Part shown: positions 46,101 through 58,100 of the stretch, piece after piece
How the letters are laid out: the number at the start of each line of letters is the position of its first letter
Position numbering within the stretch: position 1 is the first letter of the stretch
Origin: Methanomassiliicoccales archaeon UBA280
GTDB lineage: Archaea > Thermoplasmatota > Thermoplasmata > SG8-5
Assembly: GCA_002499085.1 (NCBI GenBank)
Contig: DAKD01000008.1
Span: 12,567-76,566, forward strand
Direction: 5' to 3'
Length of the DNA stretch: 64,000 nt
Notes under the pieces: model-generated
What the model saw: only the letters and a program-made list of their open reading frames with translations
The model's database searches: none
Told to the model about the DNA's origin: nothing
Program-made: the position numbers and the translations under genes

Positions 46101-49100
46101 CCCAGACATTGTTGCCGGCGGTCGGCACCGGGATCGACGAGACGAAGGTGACTCCTGCCGGGTATGTCTCCGTGATGACCACTCCGTAAGCCCAGTCAGT
46201 CCCAGTGTTCGAGAAGTTCAGCCAGTAAGTTATCTGCTGGCCTGTGTTTGCAGTCGCGGGCGCGGTCTTCGATATTACCATCCTGGGCTCGACTATCGTC
46301 GTGTTCCAGAACGCATACTGCTGCGGGAACGGCCTGACATTGCTTGAATACGCAAGGGAGACCATGTCGGTCAGTGTCCCGGAGGCTGTTAGACCGATTG
46401 TCACATTGACGAATATCGTGCCGCTGGCGCCGGGGTTGACCGTGCCGATGTTCCAGACATTGTCGCCGGATGTGGGCATCGGTGTCGCGTCCAGGAATGC
46501 GGTACCGGCCGGGTAGCTCTCGGTGATGATTACGTCAGCAGGTCCGGTGCCTATGTTTTGATACGTAATAGTGTACATGATGGTTGCGCCGGGGTTGGCA
46601 GTCGCCGGACCCGTCTTGGACACGAGCATGTAGGGATCCGCGACCAGGGTCATAGCCTGGGCATTGAATGGGCCGTAGGCCTGGCCGTACTGGTCGAGGC
46701 ATGTGGCCGCCACGTTGTTTATCAGCATGCCCGAGGCCCCGAGGTTTACTTGGACTGTGATATCCACGGACCATGAGGCGCCGGGAGCCAGGTCCCAAAC
46801 GAACCACCGGTTCGGCGATATGTCCGGAGCGGGGACTGCGCTGACGAATGTCACTCCCGCGGGATATGCCTCTGTGAGGATGATTCCCGTGGCCAGAGCG
46901 TTGCCGATGTTCCTGACAGTCACCGTGTAGGTGATGAGCTCGCCCGTCGCGGCTGCGGCCGGCGCTGTCTTTGTGACCTGCAGGTTCGGCGCTATGACAG
47001 TCAACGAGAGCTCCGCGACGACAGGCGTCATCGGACCCACTGTGTTGCGGTAGTTGGCAGTCACGCGGTTCAGCAATGTGCCTGTTGCACCTGAGTCGAC
47101 GCGGACAGTGATGAATATCGAGCCGCCGGCTCCGGGCGCGAGCATGGGTATGAGCCATTCATTGTCCCCGAAGTTGGGCGCGGGAACGGCGCTCTGGAAC
47201 GTGACGCCTGCCGGGTATGTCTCGGTTATCCGGACATTGTATGCCCAGTCAGTCCCGATATTGGAGTACCTTATCTCGTATGTGAATATCTCGTTGGGGA
47301 ACACAGAGCCTGGCACCGTTGTGGAGGCGAGTTTCTCGAGCTGGATGAGCGGGTTGATGATCAGTGTTACGAAAGTCGCTGTGACCGGATCCATGTTGCT
47401 TCCGGCCTGGTTCCTGAAGGTCGCCCGTGCAGTGTTTGTTATGCTGCCCTCTGCAGAAACGGAGATTGTCACAGTTATCCGTATCGAGCCGCTGGCTCCG
47501 GGAGCCACGCTGCCGATGTACCAGACATTGTTGCCTGCAGTTGGCGCGGGCAGAGAGGAAACGAAAGTCACGCCTGCCGGGTATGTCTCGGTGATTGTCA
47601 CATTGTGGGCCCAGTCCGAGCCTGCGTTGGTGTAGTTTATCCAGTAGGTTATAGTCGCGCCGGGGTTTGCGCCCGCCGGACCTGTCTTGACCAGCTGGAT
47701 TATGGGCTCGCGGATGACCGTGTCCCAGGTCGCATTGGCATTGTATCTCGCGCCGACGGAATCAGCCCATGCTGCGTTGACGAAGTTGTGCAGCGTGCCG
47801 GTGGCGGTCGCGGAAACAGTGACGTTGATGTATATTCTGCCAGAAGCGCCGGCCACCAGGTCGCCGATGTTCCAGTTGAAGTCAGATGTCCTGGCTGGGT
47901 TGGAGTTGAGGAATGTCACGCCCGCAGGGAAGGTCTCGTTTATCCAGACATTGTAGGCTATGTCAGTCCCGATGTTCTGGTAAGTTATGGTGTACATGAT
48001 GACCTGGCCCGGATTAGCAAATGCCGGTCCTGTCTTGGATATCACAAGGTATGGCCCTGTGATCACGGTAACTGCCTGGTCCGTGACAACCGGCCTGATG
48101 TTGCCTGCAGCGTCCTCGTACTCAGCTTGCACAGTGTTCACAAGGATTCCGGTCGTGCCGGAGTTCACTGTGACATTGATGAATATGACTCCGCTTCCTC
48201 CAACCGGCACAGTGCCTATGTTCCAGACATTGTTGCCGAATGTCGGAGCCGGGTTGGCGTTCACGAATGTCACGCCCGCAGGGTAGATTTCGGTGATAAT
48301 CACATTATAGGCTGGGGCAGTCCCGTTGTTCCAGTACCGGATTGTGTACATGATGGTCTCGCCCGCATTGGCGGTGGCTGGCGCTGTCTTCTGGATAACA
48401 ATCAGCGGGTCGCCGACCAGGGTTTCGGCCGTGTCTGTCACCGGGGTCTGCTGTATCGGGACAGAGTTGTTGTAGTTCACAGTCACGGTGTTGACCAGCA
48501 GCCCGGTCGCATTGACTGTCACCGTGATGAATATCGGGACTGCGGCTCCGGGAGCCCGGTTCCCGAGGTTCCAGACATTGTTGCCCGAGCTGGGCATCGG
48601 CACAGCGCCGACGAAAATCACGCCGGCCGGGTAGGTTTCGGTGACCACGACATTGTAAGCCATGTCTGTTCCGGTGTTGTTGACCCATACGGTATAGACG
48701 ATGTTCTGGCCCGTGTTGGCTGTCGCAGGGGCCGACTTCTCGACCGTCAGCAGCGGGTTGATTATCTCGGTCGTATCCGTGTCCCAGACTGTCGGGTAAA
48801 CGACACCGAACTGGTTTCTGTAGTTGACATTGGCCGTGTTTATAAGCAGTCCTGTGGTGGCTGTGACTGTTACCGTAACCGTTATCGTTCCGGAGGCTCC
48901 GGGGGCCAGGGTTCCTGCGATGTTCCATGTGTAAACCGGGTAGGCCGAAACGCTCGGAACCGGCACAGAGCTGACAAAGTTCACGCCGATGGGCAGTGTG
49001 TCGGTGATGACAACGTTGTAGGCCGGCGCCATTCCGACGTTCTGGTAGAATATCGTGTAAACGATTGTCTGGCCTGTGTTCGCAGTCGCCGGCGCAGTCT

Positions 49101-52100
49101 TCGAGATTGTCATCACAGGTATCTGGACAAGTGTCGAGGCTGAAGCGCTGACCTGCTCAAGGTCTGTTCCTATGGGGTTCTCGTAATCCAGATAGGCCCA
49201 GTTGGTCAGGATGCCTGTCGCTCCCGCATCCACGATGACAGTGATGACGATTGAGCCGCCTGTTCCGGGCGCCAGGTTGCCGATGAACCATATGTTGTTG
49301 GGCACAGTCGGTGCCGGGACTGCGTTGACAAAGGTCACTCCGGCAGGGTAGGCTTCTGTAATTATCACATCGTAAGCCCAGCCTGTTCCCGTGTTCTGGT
49401 AGGTGAGTGTGTAGGTGATTGTCTGGCCCTGAATCGCTGTCCCGGGCGCTGTCTTGGTGATTGTCATGTTCGGCTGAATGATGAGCGTCGAATCCGAGGC
49501 ATATTCCGTTGGCTGGCTGATATCGGCTGCGTTCTGGTAATCAAGCTCTGCATTGTTGACTAGGGTCCAGCCTTCGGTTCCCAGGATGATTTGGACTGTT
49601 ATCCTGATTGATCCCGAGCCGCCGGGGGCCACGGCTGGAATGAACCAAACATTGTTGCCGGAGGTGGGCGGAGGCAGGGATGAGATGAAGTTCACGCCAG
49701 CCGGGTATGTCTCGGTTATCGTGACATTGTATGCCCAGTCTGTTCCGGTGTTTGTGTAATTCAGCCAGTAGGTGATTGTCTGGCCCGGGTATGCATTCTC
49801 AGGTGCCCACTTTGTGACGGCCATGTCAGGGTTTCTGATGATGGTCTGGGCAGTGTCCAGGATTGCGGGCATGATCCTGCCGGCGAAGTTCTCGTAAGTG
49901 ACATCCGCAGTGTTGACCAGGGTTCCTGCTGCTGCAGTCACCTGGACTGTGATGGTGATCACATACGAGGCTCCGGTGTCGAGGAAAGCCACATTCCACA
50001 CATTGTTGCCCGAGGTCGGCGCCGGGATGGCGCTGATGAATGTTACGCCTGCCGGATATGTCTCGGTTATTGTGATGTCATATGCCGGCGCCGTGCCGAC
50101 GTTCGTGACGGTTATCGTGTAGGTGATGGTCTCGCCGGTATTGGCATATGCCGGGGCTGTCTTCACAACTGTCAGCAGCGGGTCGACTACCAAGGTGTCG
50201 GCGAATGCCCATTCGACTGGCATTGCGCCATTGACCTGGTTGGTGTAGGCTACAATGACCACGTTGTGCAGGATTCCGATGGCTGCATTGTCCACCGTGA
50301 GCGTGATTGTTATGGTCCAGACCGCGCCAATGGGCATGGCCATTCCGTATATGGTCGTGAGGTCCCAGACATTGTTGCCTGCACTGGGCCAGGGCATAGC
50401 GCCCACAAATGTCACACCCGCAGGATATGTCTCGGTCACTATGACGCTGTTGGCGACATTGGTGCCGACATTCTCAACCATGATTGTATATGTGATTGTC
50501 TGGCCGGTTACTGCAGTGGCTGGTGCCGTCTTGGATATTGTCAGCAACGGCGAGTCCACGACCGTGGTCCACTCGGCCCAATTGGCAGCCCAGTTGACAA
50601 GGCCCGGGTCGAGCGCATAATCGACTGTCACATTGTTGATCAGCAGGGTTGCTCCGCCGTTCACCGTGACCGTGACTGTTATCACGCCGGATGCTCCCGA
50701 TGCCAGGTTGCCCAGGTCCCAGACATTGTTGCCTGCGGTGGGCGGCGGGACGGCTGACACGAAGGTGATATCGACCGGGTAAGTTTCAGTTATTGTGACG
50801 TCATATGCGATTCCTGGCCCCGTGTTGGCATACGTGATCGTGTAGGTTATTGTCTGTCCGGGCGAGGCATTCACCGGGCCTGTCTTCTGTATGTCCATGT
50901 ACGGGCCCTGCACCAGGGTATCGACCGTGTCCTGGTCCGTGAATTGGACGCCTTCGTCGTTGTAGCCGGCTATCTGGACGTTATTCGTCAGCACACCGGT
51001 TGCCGAGGTTGAAACTGTGACAGTGACAAGGATTATGACCGGCGCTCCGGGAGCCACCGTTCCGATGTTCCAGGTTATGACCTGGCCCACTACAGTGAAC
51101 GGAAGGACCGAGGCTGTAACATAGGCAACTCCGGCAGGCAATGTGTCGGTTATGGCGACATTGTAGGCCGTGTCGGTTCCGGTGTTCTGGTATGTTATCG
51201 TGTAAACGATTGTCTCGCCGGGTGCGGCAGTCGCAGGTGCTGCCTTTGTGATTGTCAGGACCGGGTCGATTATGGTTGTGGCCGCGGAGTCTGTGTCCTG
51301 GGCAGCCAGTCCGCCCGCGTTCTCGTAATCCACGGCGACGTCGTTCGTCAGCACCGTGCCGATGGGTAGGCCCGTGTTCACCGTGACCGTGATGTCAATC
51401 GAACCCGAGGCTCCTGGCCCGACAGACCCTATGTTCCATGTGAGGATCTGGCCCACAACGGAAACAGGCGCCGGGATTGCGCCGACATAGGTCACGCCAG
51501 GGGGCAGCGTGTCAGTGACAACGACATTGTAGGCCCAGTCCAGGCCTGTGTTCTCGTAAGTAATTGTGTATGTGATCGTCTCGCCGGTGTTGGCATTTGC
51601 CGGGGCGGTCTTGTCAACGGTAACGATGCAGCCGATGATGGTTATCGGAAGCGTATCTGACTCAACTGGCTGGTCGACGTGGGCCGCATTCTCGTATGTC
51701 GCGGCTACGGTGTTTTCCAGCACTCCCGATGCGGCCGGGTCTATCTGAACTGTAATCTGTATCGTGTAGGAGCCGCCGGGGGCCATTGCCGCGACGTACC
51801 ATGTGTATATCGGCGGCGCGGATGTGTTGAATCCCGGGACGGAACCGATGAATGTCATGCCTGCGGGCAATGTGTCGTTCACCCAGATGTTGTATGCCCA
51901 GTCATTGCCAACGTTCCTGACCGTGATGGTGAAAACGATGATCTGGCCGGGCGCGGCAGTTGCCGGGCCCGTCTTCTGGACTGTGAGCAGCGGGTTTATC
52001 AGGTTTGTGGACCAGGTGCCGATTACTGTCGGCTGGACCTCGTTGGCCAGATCCCTGTAGTTCAGGGTGGCTGTGTTCAATATCGGTCCGATGGATGTTG

Positions 52101-55100
52101 TGACGGTCACATTGACGAGGATGACTCCGCCCTGTCCGGGATTGAGCAGACCTATGTTCCAGGTGAGAACCTGGCCTACAACCGAAGTAGGTGCAGGGAA
52201 TGCGCTCACGAATGCCACTCCGGCCGGAAGCGTGTCCACAATAACGACGTTCGTAGCGACACCGTTGCCTATGTTCTGATACGTAATAGTATAATTAATG
52301 GGGCCGCCCGGGTTCGCAGTCGCTGGGCCTGTCTTCGAAAGGATCATGAGCGGGTCGAGAATGGCAGTTGTCCAGTCATCGGACATCTCGGGCAGGGAGA
52401 CGCTGGCGTTGTTCCGGTAGTTGAGGTACACCCAGTTTGTTATATCTCCCATTGTGGCCGTGTTGACCGTGACTGTGACTGTGATTGTTCCGGTTGCGCC
52501 GGCCGCGACAGTCCCGATGTTCCAGGTTATGACCGAGCCTGCGACAGAACCTGCTGGCACCGAGGAAACGTAAGTGACGCCGACCGGCAGATTGTCTGTT
52601 ACCGTGACGTTGTGGGCCGCTGCGTCGCCGATGTTCTCGTAGGTGATGGTGTAGACAATTGTCTGGCCCGAGTTCGCGGTTGCCGGACCTGTCTTGGAAA
52701 CTGTCATCCAGGGTCCGTTTATGAACGTGTACCATTCGTCAGAGACCTCGGGCATTGCCTGGTTCTCAGTGTTGTTGTAGGCCAGTGTCACGGTGTTAAC
52801 CAGTATTCCGGACGCTGTCGGGCTGAGCGTGATGTTGATGAATATCACACCGCCTGCGCCTGCCGCGACAGTAGGTATGACCCAGACATTGTTTCCGGAG
52901 GTTGGCGCCGGCGTGGAGTTGACGAATGTTGAGCCGGCCGGGTATGTTTCCGTTATCGTGACGTCGTAGGCCGTGTCCGAGCCGGAGTTCCAGTATGTAA
53001 CCGTGTACATTATGGTGGAGCCGGCAGTCGCATTCGCAGGCCCTGTCTTCTGTATGTTCATCATGGGCCATGTGACCATGGTGGTATCCCATGCTATGGC
53101 TTGGTAGTCCTGGTGGCTGCTGCTCTCGTAGTCTACGACCACCGAGTTGTTCAGCAGGCCCGTGGTTCCGGCCAGTATGTGCACTGTGATGCTGATGTTG
53201 TAGTATCCTCCGACCATAATGGCAGAGACGAACCAGATATTGTTCGGCGTGGTCGGGGCTGGGATGGCGCTGACGAATGTAACGCCGGCCGGGTATGTTT
53301 CGGTAATTGTTACATTGTATGCAGGTTCGCTTCCGATGTTGTGGACCGATATCGTGTAGGTGATGTCCTGGTCAGGGAGGGCAGTCGCAGGCGCGTTCTT
53401 TGCGACTTCGAGTAGCGGGTTGTTCAGGACTGTGGTAACAGAGTCCGAAACTTGCGCCTGATCCTCTCCGGAGCCGTCCTGGTAATCCGCGAAGACCCAG
53501 TTGACCTGGGGGAGTGTGGCGGTTGGGTTAATCAGAACGGTAATCGTTATCAGGAAATTGCCCGGGGCTGCAATGAATGGGATGTTCCAGACATTGTTGC
53601 CCACCGATGGGACCGGTATGGAACTCTGGAATGTTACGCCGGCCGGATAATTTTCAGTTACAACAACGTTCTCGGCCGGTGCGGTTCCGATGTTGGTCAC
53701 CAGTATCGTGTAGGTTATGGTCTCGCCCGAGTTGGCCACTGCGGGGCCCTGTTTGTCTATTGTGAGCAGCGGGTCCGCGATTGTGAAGGACGCCGTGTCC
53801 GTGATGGGACCCAGGTTCTGGCCCGCAAAGTCCTCGAATGTCACCGAGACTGTGTTTGTTATCGTGCCGCTGGCTGTGGGGCTGACAAGGACAGTGATAT
53901 CTATCCAGCCGTCCGCGCCCGGCGCCAGGACAGGTATTATCCAGACATTGTTGCCGAATGTCGGCGCAGGTATGGCGCTCTGATAGGTCACGCCGAGCGG
54001 GTAGGTTTCCGTGATGTTGATGTTGTAGGCCCAGTCCGTTCCGGTGTTCCGGTAGTGTATGGTGTAGACAATGGTCTCGCCCGTGTTGGCGAAGGCCTGG
54101 ACAAGCTTCTCGACGAACATCGCAGGGTTCGCTACCGTCGTGTTCCACCAGGCATACTCGTCCGGCATGGCGCCGACTGAATTGTCATAGGCCAGCCTGA
54201 CTTGGTTGACCAGTGTTCCGCTGAAGCCCGAGTTAACGGTCACGTTGATGAATATGGTGCCGGAAGCGCCTGCAGCCAGGTTACCGATGAACCATGTGCC
54301 GGGCCATACCGTCGGCGCCGGGTTCGCGTTCTGCAGGGTTACTCCAGCGGGATATGTTTCGTATATCCAGACATCGTAGGCCGTGTCCGCCCCGAGGTTC
54401 TGGTAGGTGATAGTGTACATGAAGGTCTCGTTCGCGTTGGCGGTGAAGGGACCTGTTTTTGTGATGTCCATCAGCGGGTTTCTTACTGTCGTGTTGGCGA
54501 ATGCCCAGTCCGTGTTGGAACTGGCGCTTGTGATATTGGCCATGTTCATCAAGATGCCGGTGGCTGTCGCGTCCACCTGCACCCGAATTTCTATCGAGTT
54601 GGAATCGCCGGGATTCAACGTTCCGATTATCCAGACATTGTTCCCGATGCTCGGGGCCGGTATCGAGCTGACGAAGGTTACGCCTGCGGGATAAGTTTCT
54701 GTGATCACGACATTCGCGGCGGCCTGGCTTCCCATGTTCGTGTAATTGAGCCAGTAGGAGAATATCTCTCCGGGATTGGCATATGTCGGAGCCCACTTGG
54801 TGATGCTGAGCAGGGCCGCGCCTATCGTGGTGTTGGCCCACGCGTCTACCTCGGGCCAGAATATTGTCCCGACCGAGTTGGTGCAGTTGGCCTTGACATA
54901 ATTGGTCACGACAGTGCCCATGGGCGTGCCTGCAGCGATGTGGACCGTTATCGTGATGACATAGGAGGCGCCCGGCGCCAGGGACGGCACTATCCAGACA
55001 TTGTCCGCGAAAGTGGGGAGCGGCACCGCGTTCACATATGTGACCTCAGGCGGGTATGTTTCTGTTATATTGAGATTGTATACTGTAGTATTGCCTGTGT

Positions 55101-58100
55101 TTGTGACCGTGACAGTGTAGGTGATGTCCTCGTCGGCGTTTGCGCTCAGCGTCGCGCCCTTGGATATCGAGATGCTGCCCGTCTCGAGCGTGATGTTGAA
55201 CATCTTTCCGCCGTCGTACGGGAAGTTCGGGAATGTGGTGTTGTAGCCCCAGATGCCCCCGATTGTCGCGTTCCCCCATATCAGGCTGTTCTGGTCGTAT
55301 TGCATCATATCGACGGAGTACTGGCTCGCGGCGTTCGTTATGTACGGGAACATGCCCGGGTTCGGGTCATGTATGACCGAGCTCGTCCAGGGGCCGGATG
55401 TGTTCACCCATTCGATCCATACCTGCACGCCAGGTCCGACCAGCGAGCCGTCCGCCCATTTCACATAACCGTAGATCGGGTACGGGTCCTCACCTGGGGT
55501 CTCGGCTGTGAAGTCCAGCGGCTCAGGGTTTCCTGGACCGCCCGGGCCTCCGCAGAGCGCGTTCTGGCTGCCGTCGCCCGCCGATATGTAGTATTGATAG
55601 TCAACCGACGGCTGGCCGCCCATGTCAACCGGTATCCAGGCCTGCCAGGTCCCGTCCTGGGCTGTGCCGTTCTCCAGAGCCATCGGTGCCTCGGCCCATG
55701 CCCCGGATGTGCCTTTCCTGTAATAGACCGTGGCCGACTGGACTCCGTATCCGTCAGTCATATCGGCGGTTATTGGGACCATGGAAGCATAATAGGTGTC
55801 AAGTTCTGTATGCGCAATTTCCGGAGCCCAGAAGTCGGCGACCATGTTCAGTTCCATTGAGAAATTGTAATTTGGGCCGTTCACAGCTTCCAAAATGTAA
55901 TAGTTGGTTTGGTTCTTCACTGGATTATAATCCAGGTATTCCGTGGCTGTGCCCGTAATCCCGGAGACTGCAGGCAGACCGTAGTACCTGCCCCGGCCTT
56001 CGTATCCGTCGTAGTTTGTCGTGCGGTTGGTCCTGTAGAGGTTGAAGGTTGCTGGGTCCGAGGCATGGTTCCAATTCAGCCTGATTGCCTCATCGCCCGG
56101 AAGGTTCGTCAATGTGAAATCCACAGGCAGAACTTCGGGTATGGGGTCGGCCACGTTGAGGTTCTGGGTTACGGCATTTCCTATTTCATCGTCTGCCGGG
56201 TACATGACCCGGGCATAATCCCAATGAGTGTTATTCACCGCATGAAGGCTCACGTAGTTGTTGAATCCGAATCCCTGCGATATGAAATAATTGTTTGATG
56301 AGAGATTAATCGGCTCGAATGACACATACGAGTGAATCCTGCCGTTTACGGATGATTTCATCACAATCGTCGTGCCGCCTATCGGTGTGGCCCCGTCGGA
56401 TGTTGCCTTACCCCTGACTCCGCCTATCTTCGGTATCTCGTTCCTGGTCCCGCTCCTTGTGTTGGTCTCGAACACATCCCAAAGCGCTATATCGGCAATG
56501 TCGCCGTTCTGGTTCCAGTCGATTATCCTGACCACGGCGCTTGCATTGTGCGAGATGTCTGCGAAACTGAGCAGCGGTATCCCTATCTCCACGCGGCTGC
56601 CTGCTGCCTTGCCGCCGTCCGGGACGGATGAGTCCAGAACCCAGTTCTCTTGGTTCCTGTCGGTGCCCGAATGCGTGTACAAGTAGGTGCCGGTCACCGT
56701 GCCGTCCTGGCCCAGCGTCTTCACCAGATAATCCGCGCCTATCCCGCTCACTGAATATCCGGTTGCAGTGTCATTGTCAGTGTCGATGTAAGCCAGTATC
56801 GCGCCCTCTCCGGTCTTGACCGGTTTGGTCGTCGGCCTCTGTATGTCCGGCGCCCTAGTCCTCGAAACGTCCGGCTGGGTGTAGGTGTAATCCTGGGTCG
56901 CGTCCGCCGATTTTGTGCCGGTCGCAGTGTTCAGGTAGGTCTCCTCTATCTCCGGAACCCACATGCCCGCAAGTATGTCTCCGGTTGTCTGGACCAGGAA
57001 ATTCAGCCTGTTGTCCTCCCTCGCGGATGTCTGCCTCACGAGGTCAAGCCCCTCGTCAACTATCGGCACTCCGGCCTTTGACAGCTGGTCGTCCGCAGCG
57101 TCGTCCTGGGCGAGTCCCTTGCCGTTCCAGTCCGCGAATGCGCCGTCGATCGTGATGAGGGATGGCGGGCTGGTCGAGTAAGCATATGCGCCTTGCCCTA
57201 CCACAACAACATGAGTGTCGTCGCCTGCATTGATGTTTGCCGGAGACGCAATTCTGGATATGAGCGAGCCGGGAGTCCCGGCGCCCGTCGTGAGTGTCAC
57301 CTGTACGGGTGTGCCGTCCTGAACTGTCCTCTCGAAGGCCCCGGCACCGCATTCGGGCACCGTTATGGAGTTGACCATTACAGGCTGGTGGATCGCGAAC
57401 ATCTCAAGGCTGAGAACTGATGCGGATGAGCCGGTCAGAATGCCGCTCGCCGGCACCAGGCTTGTCTGCCTCACGAAAAGCACGCTTCCCTGGTTCGTGT
57501 TGGGCAGGTGCGAGTAATCGCTGCCGCCGTTGCTGTCTCCCATGTAGAACACTGCGGTTACCGGCGTGGTCTGGGTTATGCCGATGTCCTCGAGGGCGAC
57601 CCTCACCTCGAACTTGTCGTTATCCTGCGCCTGGTCTGCGGCATGGGGCACGGACGGGCATATTGAAGTGAAGCCGTTGAAATCGTTATGCAGCCCGCTG
57701 TTGTCGAATGCCAGACATGAGGAGCTTTCCACAATCCCAGCGTGGCCGAACACCCGTATCTGGTAATCCGCGCCCAGGCCCATTATACGGTATCCGGTTG
57801 CGGGATTCTGGTCAGTGTCGATGAATATCCTGGCAGTGTCCCCGGAGGCATCTCCGAAGGCCTGGCCTCTGACCTGGTAATAGAAGTACAGATTGAAGGC
57901 GTCCGAGAGCAGCTTCGTGTCTATGATGTCGATGTTCGGGTTGAGTGTGAGCAGTTCGGTATCGTTCTGGCCTGTGACTTCGCCCCAGTCTCCGAACGCG
58001 CCGTCAATGCGGATCTGGATCCTGTCAATATGGGGGAGCGGCACTGCGAACGGAAGTATTCCGGAAATCAGCAGAACCACGACGACTCCCAGCGCGATGA

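Noticed and set aside
54202..55860. 552-codon open frame on the plus strand inside the giant gene
   Set aside because: It is the mirror of DUF11 coding sequence. It has no ribosome site and is rich in Arg/Asp/Gly as expected for an antisense frame. The same applies to the frame at 47605-49143 and similar ones.
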